A stretch of 64,000 nt of DNA from Actinokineospora terrae (GCF_900111175.1 NZ_FOGI01000020.1:1-64000), one strand, 5' to 3'. Shown: positions 16,533-25,094, numbered from the stretch's first letter. Notes: generated from the sequence alone by a model not told the origin. Translations and numbers: made by a program.

Positions 16533-17381
16533 GTGAGCCCGGTGGTCGTGGTCGGCGACACGGCGCTGGACGTGGTGGTCCGGCACGCCACGCCCATCGC
16601 CTGGGGTGACGACACGCTCGGCGAGACCACGCTGCGCTCCGGTGGCGCCGCCGCGAACGCGGCCGCGTGGCTGGCGCACCTCGGCGAACAGGTCACCCTG
16701 GTGTCACGTGTGGGCGATGACGCGGCGGCTGCCCAGGCGAGAACAGAACTCACCGGTAGAGGCGTTCAGTGTGTGTTCACAGTAGATCCGACTGCCAGCA
16801 CTGGGTGTGTGGTCGTTCTCGTTGATGCCACCGGTCAGCGCACGATGTTTCCGGATAGGGGAACAAACGCACTTCTGCGCCCGACAGATCTACCGCCGCT
16901 CGACGGGGCTCGACACCTGCACTTGTCCGGCTATGTGCTCTTGGACAAAGCCACCCGCGAAGCCGGAATGGCGATCCTGGCCGCTGCCCGCGCGTCCGGC
17001 CTGACGACCTCGGTGGACCCGCAATCGGCCGCCCTCGTCGACGACACGTTCCTCACCGCGATCCAGGGCATCGACCTGCTCCTGCCCAACCACGACGAGT
17101 ACCTCGCGCTGGGCGGTCGAAACGTGCTCGACGCGGTCTCCGCGGCCGCGGTGACGCGCGGCGAACACGGTGCGTACTGGGTCGACCGTGACGGAGTGGT
17201 CGAGGAGCCCGCGGTGCCAACGGAGTGTGTCGACACCACCGGCGCCGGTGACGCGTTCAACGCGGGAGCACTGCGGGCGTGGCTACGCGGAGCAACACCA
17301 CGCGCGGTGCTGCGCGCGGGTGCCGAGGCCGGGGCGCTGGCCGTGTCGCGCGTGGGCGCCCAGCCGCTCAGCCGTCGATGA
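16533..17381 (+). CDS. PfkB-family sugar kinase, probable pseudouridine kinase
   Basis: A 282-residue ribokinase-fold kinase. Signature 1 is near residue 36 (SGGAAANAAAWLAHLG) and signature 2 is DTTGAGDAFNAGAL with the catalytic Asp. It starts at the GTG at 16533, five bases after GGAGG; the upstream GTG at 16527 overlaps that ribosome site and was rejected. The nearby psuG makes pseudouridine kinase the best guess, since kinase and glycosidase act in sequence, but other nucleoside or sugar substrates are possible. It is convergent with the DUF3099 gene and overlaps it by 14 bp. Confidence 0.85.
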   Translation: MSPVVVVGDTALDVVVRHATPIAWGDDTLGETTLRSGGAAANAAAWLAHLGEQVTLVSRVGDDAAAAQARTELTGRGVQCVFTVDPTASTGCVVVLVDATGQRTMFPDRGTNALLRPTDLPPLDGARHLHLSGYVLLDKATREAGMAILAAARASGLTTSVDPQSAALVDDTFLTAIQGIDLLLPNHDEYLALGGRNVLDAVSAAAVTRGEHGAYWVDRDGVVEEPAVPTECVDTTGAGDAFNAGALRAWLRGATPRAVLRAGAEAGALAVSRVGAQPLSRR

Positions 17382-17682
17382 CCTGGCGGTCCGCGGCCTC
17401 GATGGCCTTGGGGTCGCGCTGGTAGCGGTTGACCTTCTCCGACTTGCGCGGTGGGCGGTCGTTGGCGATGAGCACCGCCATCCACGGCAGCGGGATCGAC
17501 AGCGCGACGAAAGCGAGTGCCAGCCACCACACCTGGTAGGTCAGGCCCGCCAGCAGCAGGCACGGGATGCGCAGGCCCATCATGATCATGTATTTGCGCT
17601 TGCGCGCGGCGAACTGGTCCTCGTACGACGGCTCGGCCTCGGTGATCAGAACCGGGGTGTCGTCCCGCTCGGAGCCCTTCAC
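17368..17682 (-). CDS. DUF3099 membrane protein
   Basis: A 104-residue protein of the actinobacterial DUF3099 family (compare Rv2709 beside sigB). It has a short acidic N-terminus (VLITEAEPSYEDQFAARKRKY) and then two adjacent membrane segments, MIMMGLRIPCLLLAGLTYQV and ALAFVALSIPLPWMAVLIA, with a basic tail. Function is unknown. The start is the GTG at 17682, with GGAGG seven bases upstream; an in-frame ATG 24 bases earlier has poorer spacing. A long open frame upstream on this strand (to 20073) is antisense to real genes and is not part of the protein. Confidence 0.82.
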   Translation of the reverse strand: MKGSERDDTPVLITEAEPSYEDQFAARKRKYMIMMGLRIPCLLLAGLTYQVWWLALAFVALSIPLPWMAVLIANDRPPRKSEKVNRYQRDPKAIEAADRQVIDG

Positions 17683-17784
17683 GACACCACCTCCACCCGC
17701 CATCCTCTCACCTGCGCGGGCGAACTGCGCCATCCGGGTAGAACTGGACCGGAAACCCCCCGGATGCCGGTAAAAAGAGTGTTT

Positions 17785-18288
17785 ATGACTGGATTCGCGG
17801 TCGAGGGGTTCGGCGCGTCGACCCGACACCGCATGGCCGAGGCCAACCTGGCCCGCCACCTCACCGAGCCGTGCAGGCTGCTGGACGTGGCGGGCGGGCG
17901 CGGCGAGGACGGCGTGCCGCTGGCCGCGCTGGGCCACGAGGTCACGATCCTCGACCCCGCGGGCGCGATGTTGGCCGACGCCTTGGCCCACGCGTACACG
18001 CGCGGTGTGACGGTGCGCGTGGCCCAGGCGGGTGCCGAGGACGCGCCGGACCTGTTCCGCGCGGGCGACTTCGACGTGGTGCTGTGCCACGACTTGCTGC
18101 ATTACGCGGAGGACCCGGTCGCGTTGCTGCGAGCGGTGACCGCGCCGCTGCGGTGCGGCGGCCTGCTGTCGCTGTTGGGGCCGTTGCCGTCCGCGGGACA
18201 GGCCAGGGACGCCGCGACCGAACTGGGTGCGGAGATCATCGCCCGCTACCGCCTCCCCGGGCACTTCCACCTCATCACCCGCGTCTAG
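17785..18288 (+). CDS. Small class I SAM-dependent methyltransferase
   Basis: A 167-residue methyltransferase with motif I LLDVAGGRGEDGVPLAALG, an acidic residue after the second strand (VTILDPAGAML) and motif IV FDVVLCHDLLHYAEDPVALL. It is short for the family and lacks a C-terminal substrate lid, so its substrate cannot be guessed. An in-frame ATG at 17764 gives a seven-residue longer protein and is nearly as plausible. It is divergent from DUF3099. Confidence 0.8.
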   Translation: MTGFAVEGFGASTRHRMAEANLARHLTEPCRLLDVAGGRGEDGVPLAALGHEVTILDPAGAMLADALAHAYTRGVTVRVAQAGAEDAPDLFRAGDFDVVLCHDLLHYAEDPVALLRAVTAPLRCGGLLSLLGPLPSAGQARDAATELGAEIIARYRLPGHFHLITRV

Positions 18289-18345
18289 TCCACCGCTGCT
18301 CGGCCCATCCGGGTCGGTGCCGCGGTCACGTGCGAGCATTCGGGC

Positions 18346-19842
18346 GTGCTTCCCCATTTCCCGGACGAGTTCTGCGCGCGCCTGGCCGAGGCGCTGCGGG
18401 TGGCCGACTACGACGCCGACGGGGTGGTGGCGGCGCTGGGCGACCAGGCGCACGCCGCGCTCGGCCGCGGCGAGCCGGAACCCGCCCGCCGCGCCACCAC
18501 CGACGGCGGGCCGCTGGCGACGCTCATCCGGCTGTTCCTCGTCGGCGACCCGGTCCCGGCCGCCCAGGCCCGCGCCGCGCTGCGGGGCGTCGACGAGGCG
18601 GACGCGGTCGCCGGCGGACTGCTGCGCTTCGACGGCGACACCGCGCGCGCCGGGCTCGACCTGCGCCCCTACGGCGACGACGAGGGCTCGTGGTGGGTGG
18701 TCGCCGATCTCGACGCAGAGCAGTCGGGGTCGCCCGTGGGCGCCGACCACGTGCTCGGCATCGGGCACGCCTCGCTGAGCCTGGCCAGGGCCACCGTGCG
18801 CAGGCCGGTCGGCACGCTGCTGGACCTGGGCACCGGTTGCGGGGTGCAGGCGCTGCACGCGAGCAGGCACGCGGGCCGGGTCACCGCGACCGACCTGTCC
18901 GAGCGCTGCCTGGCGCTGGCCTCGGCGACGTTCCGGCTCAACGGCCTGGACGTGGAGACCGCGCGCGGCTCCTGGTTCGACCCGGTCGAGGGTCGGCGGT
19001 TCGACCAGGTGGTGTGCAACCCGCCGTTCGTGGTCGGCCCGCCGCGGGTGGACTACGTGTACCGCGACTCCGGACTGGCGGGCGACGACGCGAGCGCGCT
19101 GGTCGTGCGCGGGCTCCCGGCCGTGCTCGCCCCCGGCGGGGTCGGGCAACTGCTGGCGTCGTGGCTGCACCGGCGCGGCGAGGACTGGGCCGAGCGGGTC
19201 ACCGAGTGGCTGCCCGACGAGGGGATCGACGCCTGGTTCGTGCAGCGCGACGTGGCCGAGCCCGCGATGTACGTGGGCACCTGGCTGCGCGACGCGGGCA
19301 TCGACCCGCGCTCGGCGGAGGGCTCGGCCAAGGCCTCGGCCTGGCTGGACTGGTTCGACGCCAACGACGTGGTCGGCGTCGGGTTCGGCTTCGTCACGCT
19401 GCGCGCCACCGACAGCGACACCGAGGTGGCCTGCGAGGACCTGCGGCACGCCTACGACGACCCGCTGGGCCCCGAGGCGGGCACCTGGCTCGACCGGGTC
19501 GCCTGGCTGCGCGCCAACGGCGACCCGGCGCGGGTGCTGGCCACCGAGTTCACCGTGGCGCCGACCGTGGTGCTGGAGCGGGTGTCGGAGCCCGCCGAGG
19601 ACGGCTGGCGCGAGCTGGTGCGCAGGCTGCACCGCACCGACGGCCCCGGCTGGCAGCAGGAGACCGACGAGCTGGTGACGGCGCTGCTGGCGGGCTGCCG
19701 CGGCCAGGTCCCGCTCGGCGACCTGCTGACCCTGCTGGCCGCCGGGCACGGGCTGCCGACCGACGCGGTGGTTCGCGCCGCGCTGCCGGTCGTGGCCGAC
19801 CTGGTCACGCACGGGATGCTGCTGCCCAAGGAACTCGCGTGA
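18346..19842 (+). CDS. DUF7059-type N6/RNA-like methyltransferase
   Basis: A 498-residue two-part protein common in actinobacteria near sigB/ideR. The N-terminal 150 residues match the DUF7059-like accessory domain (FPDEFCARLAEALRVADYDA). A class I methyltransferase core follows: SAM motif LLDLGTGCGVQALHASRH, then VVCNPPFVVGP, the NPPF motif of HemK/RsmC-type N-methyltransferases acting on amino groups in protein Gln or nucleic acid. The C-terminal third is helical. The substrate is not known. GTG start without a clear ribosome site, possibly leaderless. It is followed by dtd after 37 bp. Confidence 0.85.
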   Translation: MLPHFPDEFCARLAEALRVADYDADGVVAALGDQAHAALGRGEPEPARRATTDGGPLATLIRLFLVGDPVPAAQARAALRGVDEADAVAGGLLRFDGDTARAGLDLRPYGDDEGSWWVVADLDAEQSGSPVGADHVLGIGHASLSLARATVRRPVGTLLDLGTGCGVQALHASRHAGRVTATDLSERCLALASATFRLNGLDVETARGSWFDPVEGRRFDQVVCNPPFVVGPPRVDYVYRDSGLAGDDASALVVRGLPAVLAPGGVGQLLASWLHRRGEDWAERVTEWLPDEGIDAWFVQRDVAEPAMYVGTWLRDAGIDPRSAEGSAKASAWLDWFDANDVVGVGFGFVTLRATDSDTEVACEDLRHAYDDPLGPEAGTWLDRVAWLRANGDPARVLATEFTVAPTVVLERVSEPAEDGWRELVRRLHRTDGPGWQQETDELVTALLAGCRGQVPLGDLLTLLAAGHGLPTDAVVRAALPVVADLVTHGMLLPKELA

Positions 19843-19879
19843 CCGGACAACCGGACCCAGGTCCGTACCGGCGGGCGGT

Positions 19880-20305
19880 ATGAGGGCCGTCGTCGCCAGG
19901 GTCACCAGGGCGAGGGTGACCGTGGCGGACGAGGTGGTCGGCGAGATCACCGAGCCGGGATTGCTGGTGCTGCTCGGGGTGCGCGTCGACGACACTTCGG
20001 ACACCGCGCTGACCATGGCCCGCAAACTGCACGAACTGCGGCTGCTGCGCGACGAGCAGTCCTGCGCCACCACCGGCGCACCGCTACTCGTGGTGAGTCA
20101 GTTCACACTCTACGGCGACACCCGCAAGGGACGGCGGCCGTCGTGGATCGCGGCCGCCCGACCGGAAGCGGCCGAGCCGCTGGTGGCCGCGACGGTCGCC
20201 GAACTGCGCGCCAGGGGCGCCACCGTGGCCACCGGCAGGTTCGGCGCGACCATGGCGGTGGAGAGCGTGAACGACGGTCCGTTCACCGTTCTGATCGACC
20301 TCTGA
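19880..20305 (+). CDS. dtd: D-aminoacyl-tRNA deacylase
   Basis: A 141-residue dimeric enzyme that hydrolyses D-amino acids from mischarged tRNAs. It starts MRAVVARVTRARVTV as in all Dtd proteins. The active-site strand SQFTLYGDTRKGRRPS and the C-terminal cross-subunit motif NDGPFTVLID are intact. Length matches the family (about 140-150). It is probably cotranscribed with the DUF7059 methyltransferase. Confidence 0.95.
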   Translation: MRAVVARVTRARVTVADEVVGEITEPGLLVLLGVRVDDTSDTALTMARKLHELRLLRDEQSCATTGAPLLVVSQFTLYGDTRKGRRPSWIAAARPEAAEPLVAATVAELRARGATVATGRFGATMAVESVNDGPFTVLIDL

Positions 20306-20511
20306 GCACCGGCGAACACCACTGACCGTCGCCGTGGGACAGTCGTCCTACCCCACTCGACTGACGCGATCGTCCACCCGAAGGTCGATGCGACACCGGA
20401 TGCCGCACTGTCACCGTGGTCGGGTGACTACCCCCGGAGTTCTCAGCGAAACCTCAGGCAAAGTCGAACAACGCCCGGGCTCCCGGTGACGTCATCACAG
20501 TGGGAGGGCAT

Positions 20512-20539
20512 GGGAACGAATCCACCCCCCGCCACGTTT
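20512..20539 (+). promoter_or_regulatory. ECF (SigH/SigE/SigR-type) promoter before sigB
   Basis: GGGAAC at 20512-20517 and GTTT at 20536-20539 are separated by 18 bp, the spacing of Streptomyces SigR and mycobacterial SigH/SigE promoters (GGGAAY-N18-GTT). It stands 37 bp before the sigB start codon, leaving a leader of roughly 30 bases that includes the ribosome site. In mycobacteria sigB is known to be transcribed by SigE and SigH, so stress control is expected here too. Confidence 0.7.
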
Positions 20540-20575
20540 GACAGGCAGAACCACCAACAGGGGGAGGGAGCCACC

Positions 20576-21553
20576 ATGACGGTCCCGCAGCAGCGTGAGC
20601 CGGAAGAACTCACCTATGAGGCCGCCGACCTCGACGCCCAGGGGCCCGCGGCCGACCTGGTGCGCGTGTACCTCAACGGCATCGGGCGCACCGCGCTGCT
20701 GACCGCGGCCCAGGAGGTGGAGCTGGCCAAGCGCATCGAGGCGGGGGTCTTCGCGCAGCACATGCTCGACACCTCCCCCGCGCTCTCGCCCGCCCGCCGG
20801 GCCGAGCTGCGCGCCCTCATCTCCGACGGGCTCACCGCCAAGAACCACCTGCTGGAGGCGAACCTGCGGTTGGTGGTGTCGCTGGCCAAGCGCTACACCG
20901 GCCGCGGCATGCCGCTGCTGGACCTGATCCAGGAGGGGAACCTGGGTCTGATCCGCGCGGTGGAGAAGTTCGACTACACCAAGGGTTTCAAGTTCTCCAC
21001 CTACGCCACCTGGTGGATCCGCCAGGCCATCACCAGGGGCATGGCCGACCAGGGCCGCACCATCCGGCTGCCGGTCCACCTGGTGGAGCAGGTGAACAAG
21101 CTGGCCAGGATCAAGCGCGACCTGCACCAGCAGCTCGGCCGCGAGGCCACCAAGGACGAGCTGGCCAAGGAGGCCGGGCTGACCACGCAGAAGGTCGCCG
21201 ACCTGCTCGACCACGCCCGCGACCCGGTGAGCCTGGACATGCCGGTCGGCGCCGAGGAGGACGCCCCGCTCGGCGACTTCATCGAGGACGGCGAGGCCGT
21301 CGACGCCGAGAGCGCCGTCATCTCCGGCCTGCTGCAGGACGACATGCGCCGGGTGCTGGCCACCCTCGACGACCGCGAGCAGTCGGTCATCCGGCTGCGC
21401 TACGGCCTCGACGACGGCCAGCCGCGCACCCTCGACCAGATCGGCAAGCGCTTCGGCCTCTCCCGCGAGCGGGTCCGGCAGATCGAGCGCGAGGTCATGT
21501 CGAAGCTGCGCCAGGGCGAGCGCGCCGAGAAGCTGCGCGCGTACGCCAGCTGA
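20576..21553 (+). CDS. sigB: RNA polymerase sigma factor SigB (group 2 sigma-70)
   Basis: A 325-residue principal-like sigma factor, the length of mycobacterial SigB (about 323). Region 1.2 is DLVRVYLNGIGRTALLTAAQEVELAKRIE. Region 2 includes NHLLEANLRLVVSLAKRY and LIQEGNLGLIRAVEKFDY, then FKFSTYATWWIRQAI. Region 4 ends with RTLDQIGKRFGLSRERVRQI. The chosen ATG has GGGGGAGGGAG upstream; an in-frame ATG at 20486 would place the ECF promoter inside the coding sequence. It acts as the general stress and stationary-phase sigma factor by family knowledge. The syntenic DUF3039 and DUF3099 genes support the name. Confidence 0.94.
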   Translation: MTVPQQREPEELTYEAADLDAQGPAADLVRVYLNGIGRTALLTAAQEVELAKRIEAGVFAQHMLDTSPALSPARRAELRALISDGLTAKNHLLEANLRLVVSLAKRYTGRGMPLLDLIQEGNLGLIRAVEKFDYTKGFKFSTYATWWIRQAITRGMADQGRTIRLPVHLVEQVNKLARIKRDLHQQLGREATKDELAKEAGLTTQKVADLLDHARDPVSLDMPVGAEEDAPLGDFIEDGEAVDAESAVISGLLQDDMRRVLATLDDREQSVIRLRYGLDDGQPRTLDQIGKRFGLSRERVRQIEREVMSKLRQGERAEKLRAYAS

Positions 21554-21583
21554 CGCCCCGCGCGATTCACACGGATAGCCGCG

Positions 21584-21713
21584 TTGACATGTGACCTCAG
21601 TCACGGCAGCGTTGTCTTCTACAACCCCACACGGACCACGCGGCGCGGGACTCGATACTGGAGTTCCCGCTGCCTGCGACGGGAGGTCGGGACGGCCGGG
21701 GGCCGCCCCGGCC
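21584..21713 (+). ncRNA. Possible small transcript downstream of sigB
   Basis: A consensus -35 TTGACA at 21584 is followed at once by TGTGA-N6-TCACG (21590-21605), one base off the CRP/GlxR-type consensus. The interval ends in the strong hairpin at 21694-21713. Together they outline a roughly 100-base transcript starting near 21620, with an internal GTTGT/ACAAC inverted repeat. No good -10 element is visible, so this is a weak candidate. Confidence 0.25.
21694..21713. terminator. Terminator hairpin between sigB and XRE gene
   Basis: GGCCGGGG pairs with CCCCGGCC around the loop GCCG. It lies 141 bp after sigB and 11 bp after the end of the convergent XRE regulator gene, so it could serve both. 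Confidence 0.7.
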
Positions 21714-21723
21714 TTCCGGCACG

Positions 21724-22134
21724 CTAGTCGCGGTCGGGGGTCTTGGCGTCGACCGCCTGCGGCGGGGCGCTCTTGAGGATCGCCTTCTCCAGCCTGCGCA
21801 GGATCTGGGTCAGCTCGGCCATCCGGTAGTCGAGCGCGTCCAGCCGCCCGGCGATGTCGGTCGCGGAGCGGATCGGCGGCTCGCCCAGCGGCTGCGGCTG
21901 CCTGCCGTGCGCGATATCCCGCAGGTGTTCGGGGTGCACGCCCAACGCGTTGGACAAGGCCCGCAGGACGTGGTCGGAGCGGGTGCGCCGCACCCGGTTG
22001 TACTGGAGTTCGGCGACGACGACTTTCGAGATCCCGGATTCGTCGATGAGGGTGGCCTGGTTCATTTCCCGCTCGCCCATCAGGCGCCGGATCTCGGTCG
22101 ACACGGCGTCCCAGTCCCCCACAACGCCCGCCAC
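21724..22134 (-). CDS. XRE-family helix-turn-helix regulator
   Basis: A 136-residue DNA-binding protein. The HTH is at about residues 14-70 (VSTEIRRLMGEREMNQATLI, then DESGISKVVVAELQYNRVRR), followed by a coiled-coil-like C-terminus RLDALDYRMAELTQILRRLE. It starts at the GTG at 22134 with GGAGGAG four bases upstream; the open frame runs to 22227 but the ribosome site decides. The 110 bp upstream include a locally AT-rich stretch (22205-22250) suited to a promoter. Target genes are unknown. Confidence 0.85.
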   Translation of the reverse strand: MAGVVGDWDAVSTEIRRLMGEREMNQATLIDESGISKVVVAELQYNRVRRTRSDHVLRALSNALGVHPEHLRDIAHGRQPQPLGEPPIRSATDIAGRLDALDYRMAELTQILRRLEKAILKSAPPQAVDAKTPDRD

Positions 22135-22352
22135 GTGACTCCTCCGCGCTCGGCTGCCGAGTGCAAAGAATAGCGGCTGCGCAATTCGGGGAAACACGCC
22201 CGACAGTAGGATTAAAACAGTCGTCAATCACACCTTAAATAAGGCTGCCATTGGAGCGGTGGCAATAGCCGACAGCGCGTCGGAATGCGATCCGATGCTG
22301 TCCGCAGCAGGGATCGCCGCACCCGGGCGTGGCCAGTGCCACGTGCGGATCA

Positions 22353-22369
22353 CACCGGCCGGGCCGGTG
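22353..22369. promoter_or_regulatory. 17-bp inverted repeat upstream of fumarase
   Basis: CACCGGCC-G-GGCCGGTG is a perfect 8-bp-arm inverted repeat 53 bp before the fumarase start. It could be a repressor site, or chance in GC-rich sequence. No binding protein can be named. Confidence 0.3.
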
Positions 22370-22421
22370 CGCAGGAGTACGTTCTGCAGGATCCGGACGC
22401 GTGCAAGGGAGCCCGCTCATC

Positions 22422-24083
22422 GTGACCACCACCACGAACTTCGACTACACCGACGTCCTGCCGCTCGGCCCCGACCGGGCGACCGAGTACCGGCTGGTCA
22501 GCCAGGAGGGGGTGCGGCTGGTCGAGGCGGCCGGGCGGCGCTTCCTCGAGGTCGACCCCGCGGTGCTGACCCTGCTGGCCAAGGAGGCCATCAAGGACAT
22601 CCAGCACCTGCTGCGGCCCTCGCACCTGGCGCAGCTGCGGGCGATCGTGGACGACCCGGAGGCCAGCGGCAACGACCGGTTCGTGGCGATGGACCTGCTG
22701 CGCAACGCGTGCATCTCCGCCGGTGGCGTGCTGCCGATGTGCCAGGACACCGGGACCGCGATCGTGATGGGCAAGCGCACCGAGACGGTGCTGACCGGCG
22801 GGACCGACGAGCAGGCGCTGGCGCGCGGCATCTTCGAGGCCTACCAGGAGCTGAACCTGCGGTACTCGCAGATGGCGCCGGTGACGTTCTGGGACGAGAA
22901 GAACACCGGCACCAACCTGCCCGCGCAGATCGACCTGCACACCAAGCCCGGCACCGACCCCGCCTACGAGTTCCTGTTCATGGCCAAGGGCGGCGGGTCG
23001 GCGAACAAGACGTTCCTGTTCCAGGAGACCAAGGCGGTGCTCAACCCCAAGCGGCTGGCCTCGTTCCTGGACGAGAAGCTGCGCGGCCTGGGCACCGCCG
23101 CGTGCCCGCCGTACCACCTGGCGGTCGTGGTGGGCGGCCTGTCGGCGGAGCAGAACCTCAAGGTCGCCAAGCTCGCCTCCGCGCGCTACCTCGACACGCT
23201 GCCGACCGAGGGTTCCCCGCTGGGACACGCGTTCCGCGATGTCGACCTCGAGCAGCAGGTGCTGGCGATGACCCGCGAGTTCGGCATCGGCGCGCAGTTC
23301 GGCGGCAAGTACTTCTGCCACGACGTGCGGGTCATCCGGCTGCCTCGGCACGGCGCGTCCTGCCCGGTCGGCATCGCGGTGTCCTGCTCGGCGGACCGGC
23401 AGGCCAAGGCCAAGATCACCCCGGACGGGGTGTTCCTGGAGCAGATGGAGCGCGACCCGGCCAGGTTCCTGCCCGAGGTCGTCGGCGACGACCTGTCCGA
23501 CGAGGTGGTGCGCGTCGACCTGACCAGGCCGATGGCCGAGATCAGGGCCACGCTGTCGGCGCTGCCGGTCAAGACGCGGCTGTCGCTGACCGGTCCGCTG
23601 GTGGTGGCCCGCGACATCGCGCACGCCAAGATCAAGGAACGGCTGGACGCCGGCGAGCCGATGCCGTCCTACCTCAAGGACCACCCGGTGTACTACGCCG
23701 GACCGGCCAAGACCCCCGAGGGCTACGCGTCCGGCTCGTTCGGCCCCACCACGGCCGGTCGGATGGACTCCTACGTCGAGCAGTTCCAGGCCGCGGGCGG
23801 GTCGCTGGTCATGCTGGCCAAGGGGAACCGGTCCAAGCAGGTCACCCAGGCCTGCGCCACGCACGGCGGCTTCTACCTCGGCTCGATCGGCGGCCCGGCG
23901 GCCCGGCTGGCCCAGGACTGCATCAAGAAGGTCGACGTCCTGGAGTACGCCGAACTGGGCATGGAGGCGGTCTGGCGGATCGAGGTCGAGGACTTCCCGG
24001 CGTTCGTCGTGGTCGACGACAAGGGCAACGACTTCTTCGCGGGCACCAGCGCGCCGACACTGCAGGTGACGTTCCGCAAGTGA
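22422..24083 (+). CDS. Fumarate hydratase, class I (iron-sulfur)
   Basis: A 553-residue single-chain [4Fe-4S] hydro-lyase interconverting fumarate and malate in the TCA cycle. The three cluster cysteines are recognisable in GGVLPMCQDTGTAI (Cys107), GTAACPPYHLAVVVGG and HGASCPVGIAVSCS. The beta-type C-terminal domain contains VVARDIAHAKIKERLDAGE and AGPAKTPEGYASGSFGPTTA. The start is GTG at 22422 with AAGGGA upstream. It overlaps the downstream VOC gene by GTGA. Class I enzymes are oxygen-sensitive; whether an oxygen-stable class II fumarase exists elsewhere is not visible. Confidence 0.94.
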   Translation: MTTTTNFDYTDVLPLGPDRATEYRLVSQEGVRLVEAAGRRFLEVDPAVLTLLAKEAIKDIQHLLRPSHLAQLRAIVDDPEASGNDRFVAMDLLRNACISAGGVLPMCQDTGTAIVMGKRTETVLTGGTDEQALARGIFEAYQELNLRYSQMAPVTFWDEKNTGTNLPAQIDLHTKPGTDPAYEFLFMAKGGGSANKTFLFQETKAVLNPKRLASFLDEKLRGLGTAACPPYHLAVVVGGLSAEQNLKVAKLASARYLDTLPTEGSPLGHAFRDVDLEQQVLAMTREFGIGAQFGGKYFCHDVRVIRLPRHGASCPVGIAVSCSADRQAKAKITPDGVFLEQMERDPARFLPEVVGDDLSDEVVRVDLTRPMAEIRATLSALPVKTRLSLTGPLVVARDIAHAKIKERLDAGEPMPSYLKDHPVYYAGPAKTPEGYASGSFGPTTAGRMDSYVEQFQAAGGSLVMLAKGNRSKQVTQACATHGGFYLGSIGGPAARLAQDCIKKVDVLEYAELGMEAVWRIEVEDFPAFVVVDDKGNDFFAGTSAPTLQVTFRK

Positions 24084-24475
24084 TCCAGTTCAACCACACC
24101 GTGGTCCTGGCGAGCGACAAGCACGCCGGGGCCGGTTTCCTGGCCGAGATGCTCGGCAGGCCCGCCCCGCGGGCGTTCGGCCCGTTCGTCGTGGTCGCCT
24201 TGGACAACGGCGTCACGCTCGACTACGCCAACCACACCGACTACGGCGTACCGCTCACCAGCACGCACTTGGCGTTCCTGGTGGGAGAGGCGGAGTTCGA
24301 CGAGATCCTCGGCAGGATCATCGAGCGCGGCATGGATTACTGGGCCGACCCGATGCACGCGCGCCCCAGCCAGATCAACACCAACGACGGCGGGCGGGGT
24401 GTCTACTTCCTAGACCCCGACGGTCACCACCTAGAGGCCATCACAGTCCCCTACGGCGGCTGGCACACCCGGTAG
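24080..24475 (+). CDS. VOC-family (glyoxalase-like) protein
   Basis: A 131-residue vicinal-oxygen-chelate fold protein, translationally coupled to fumarase (GTGA overlap). It begins IQFNHTVVLASDKHAGAGFL with the first metal-ligand-type His, has STHLAFLVGEAEF in the middle, and ends YFLDPDGHHLEAITVPYGG with the typical DPDGHxxE motif. These residues suggest a metal-dependent dioxygenase or isomerase, or an antibiotic-binding protein. The substrate is unknown; the coupling to fumarase hints at central metabolism. Confidence 0.88.
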   Translation: MIQFNHTVVLASDKHAGAGFLAEMLGRPAPRAFGPFVVVALDNGVTLDYANHTDYGVPLTSTHLAFLVGEAEFDEILGRIIERGMDYWADPMHARPSQINTNDGGRGVYFLDPDGHHLEAITVPYGGWHTR

Positions 24476-24483
24476 CTCGCGGG

Positions 24484-24514
24484 GGTCGGGGCAGGCAGGG
24501 TGCTTGCCCCGACC
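24484..24514. terminator. Bidirectional terminator hairpin
   Basis: GGTCGGGGCA pairs perfectly with TGCCCCGACC (10 bp) around an 11-base loop, between the convergent VOC gene and lipoprotein gene. Either transcript could end here. Confidence 0.75.
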
Positions 24515-24533
24515 TCGGGGACAGGTGGGGGTG

Positions 24534-25094
24534 CTAGTTGCCCGCGACGACGATCACGGTGCGGGTGCCCAGGGGCTGCTCCAGCGGGACCTCGACCGGG
24601 CGCGGGGTGACGACCATGGCGCACATCTTGCCGCCCTCACCGCCGCCCTGGGGCGAGGTCATGGCGCTGAGCGACACCTTGACGACGGCGTCGGTGGACT
24701 CGACGACCTGGGCGTCGACACCGGCGCACGAGTCGCTGGCGATCCCGACGAGCTGCAGGGCCTTGCCGTCCTCGGAGGTCCACACGCGGCGTTCCTTGTA
24801 CGACTCCGGCAGCGCCTTCGCGTCGACCTGCTTGGCGGGGACCTCGCGGTAGCCCGCGGGAACGGTCACCTTGCCGTCGGGGGCGACGGTCACCTGGGGC
24901 GCCGGGGGCTTGGTCGGCGCGGGGCCGGTCTGCGGCGGCTGGGAGTTGGGGGCGCCGCCCTCGGTGGGGGCTGCCGAACTGGGCGGGGTCGCGCCCGAGC
25001 TGGGCGCCTGGTCGGCCGTGTCGGCCGCACCGCCGCACCCCGCGAGCGCGAGGGCGGCCAGGGCCGCGACAGCCGTGGACAGAATGGTCTTCAT
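24534..25094 (-). CDS. Secreted lipoprotein, unknown function (paralogue 1)
   Basis: A 186-residue predicted lipoprotein. The signal peptide MKTILSTAVAALAALALAGC ends in lipobox LAGC with Cys20. A Pro/Ser/Thr/Ala linker of about 45 residues leads to a small domain with VPAKQVDAKALPESYKERRV, VGIASDSCAGVDAQVVEST and MCAMVVTPRPVEVPLEQPLG. Two conserved Cys could form a disulfide. The neighbour at 25220 has the same plan, so the two are tandem paralogues. No enzymatic motif is visible. Strong hairpins flank it on both sides. Confidence 0.8.
   Translation of the reverse strand: MKTILSTAVAALAALALAGCGGAADTADQAPSSGATPPSSAAPTEGGAPNSQPPQTGPAPTKPPAPQVTVAPDGKVTVPAGYREVPAKQVDAKALPESYKERRVWTSEDGKALQLVGIASDSCAGVDAQVVESTDAVVKVSLSAMTSPQGGGEGGKMCAMVVTPRPVEVPLEQPLGTRTVIVVAGN

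Noticed and set aside
17368..20073. A 901-residue minus-strand frame ending in DUF3099
   Set aside because: Only the last 104 residues are protein-like; the rest is antisense to two methyltransferases and dtd, and a good GTG with ribosome site exists at 17682.
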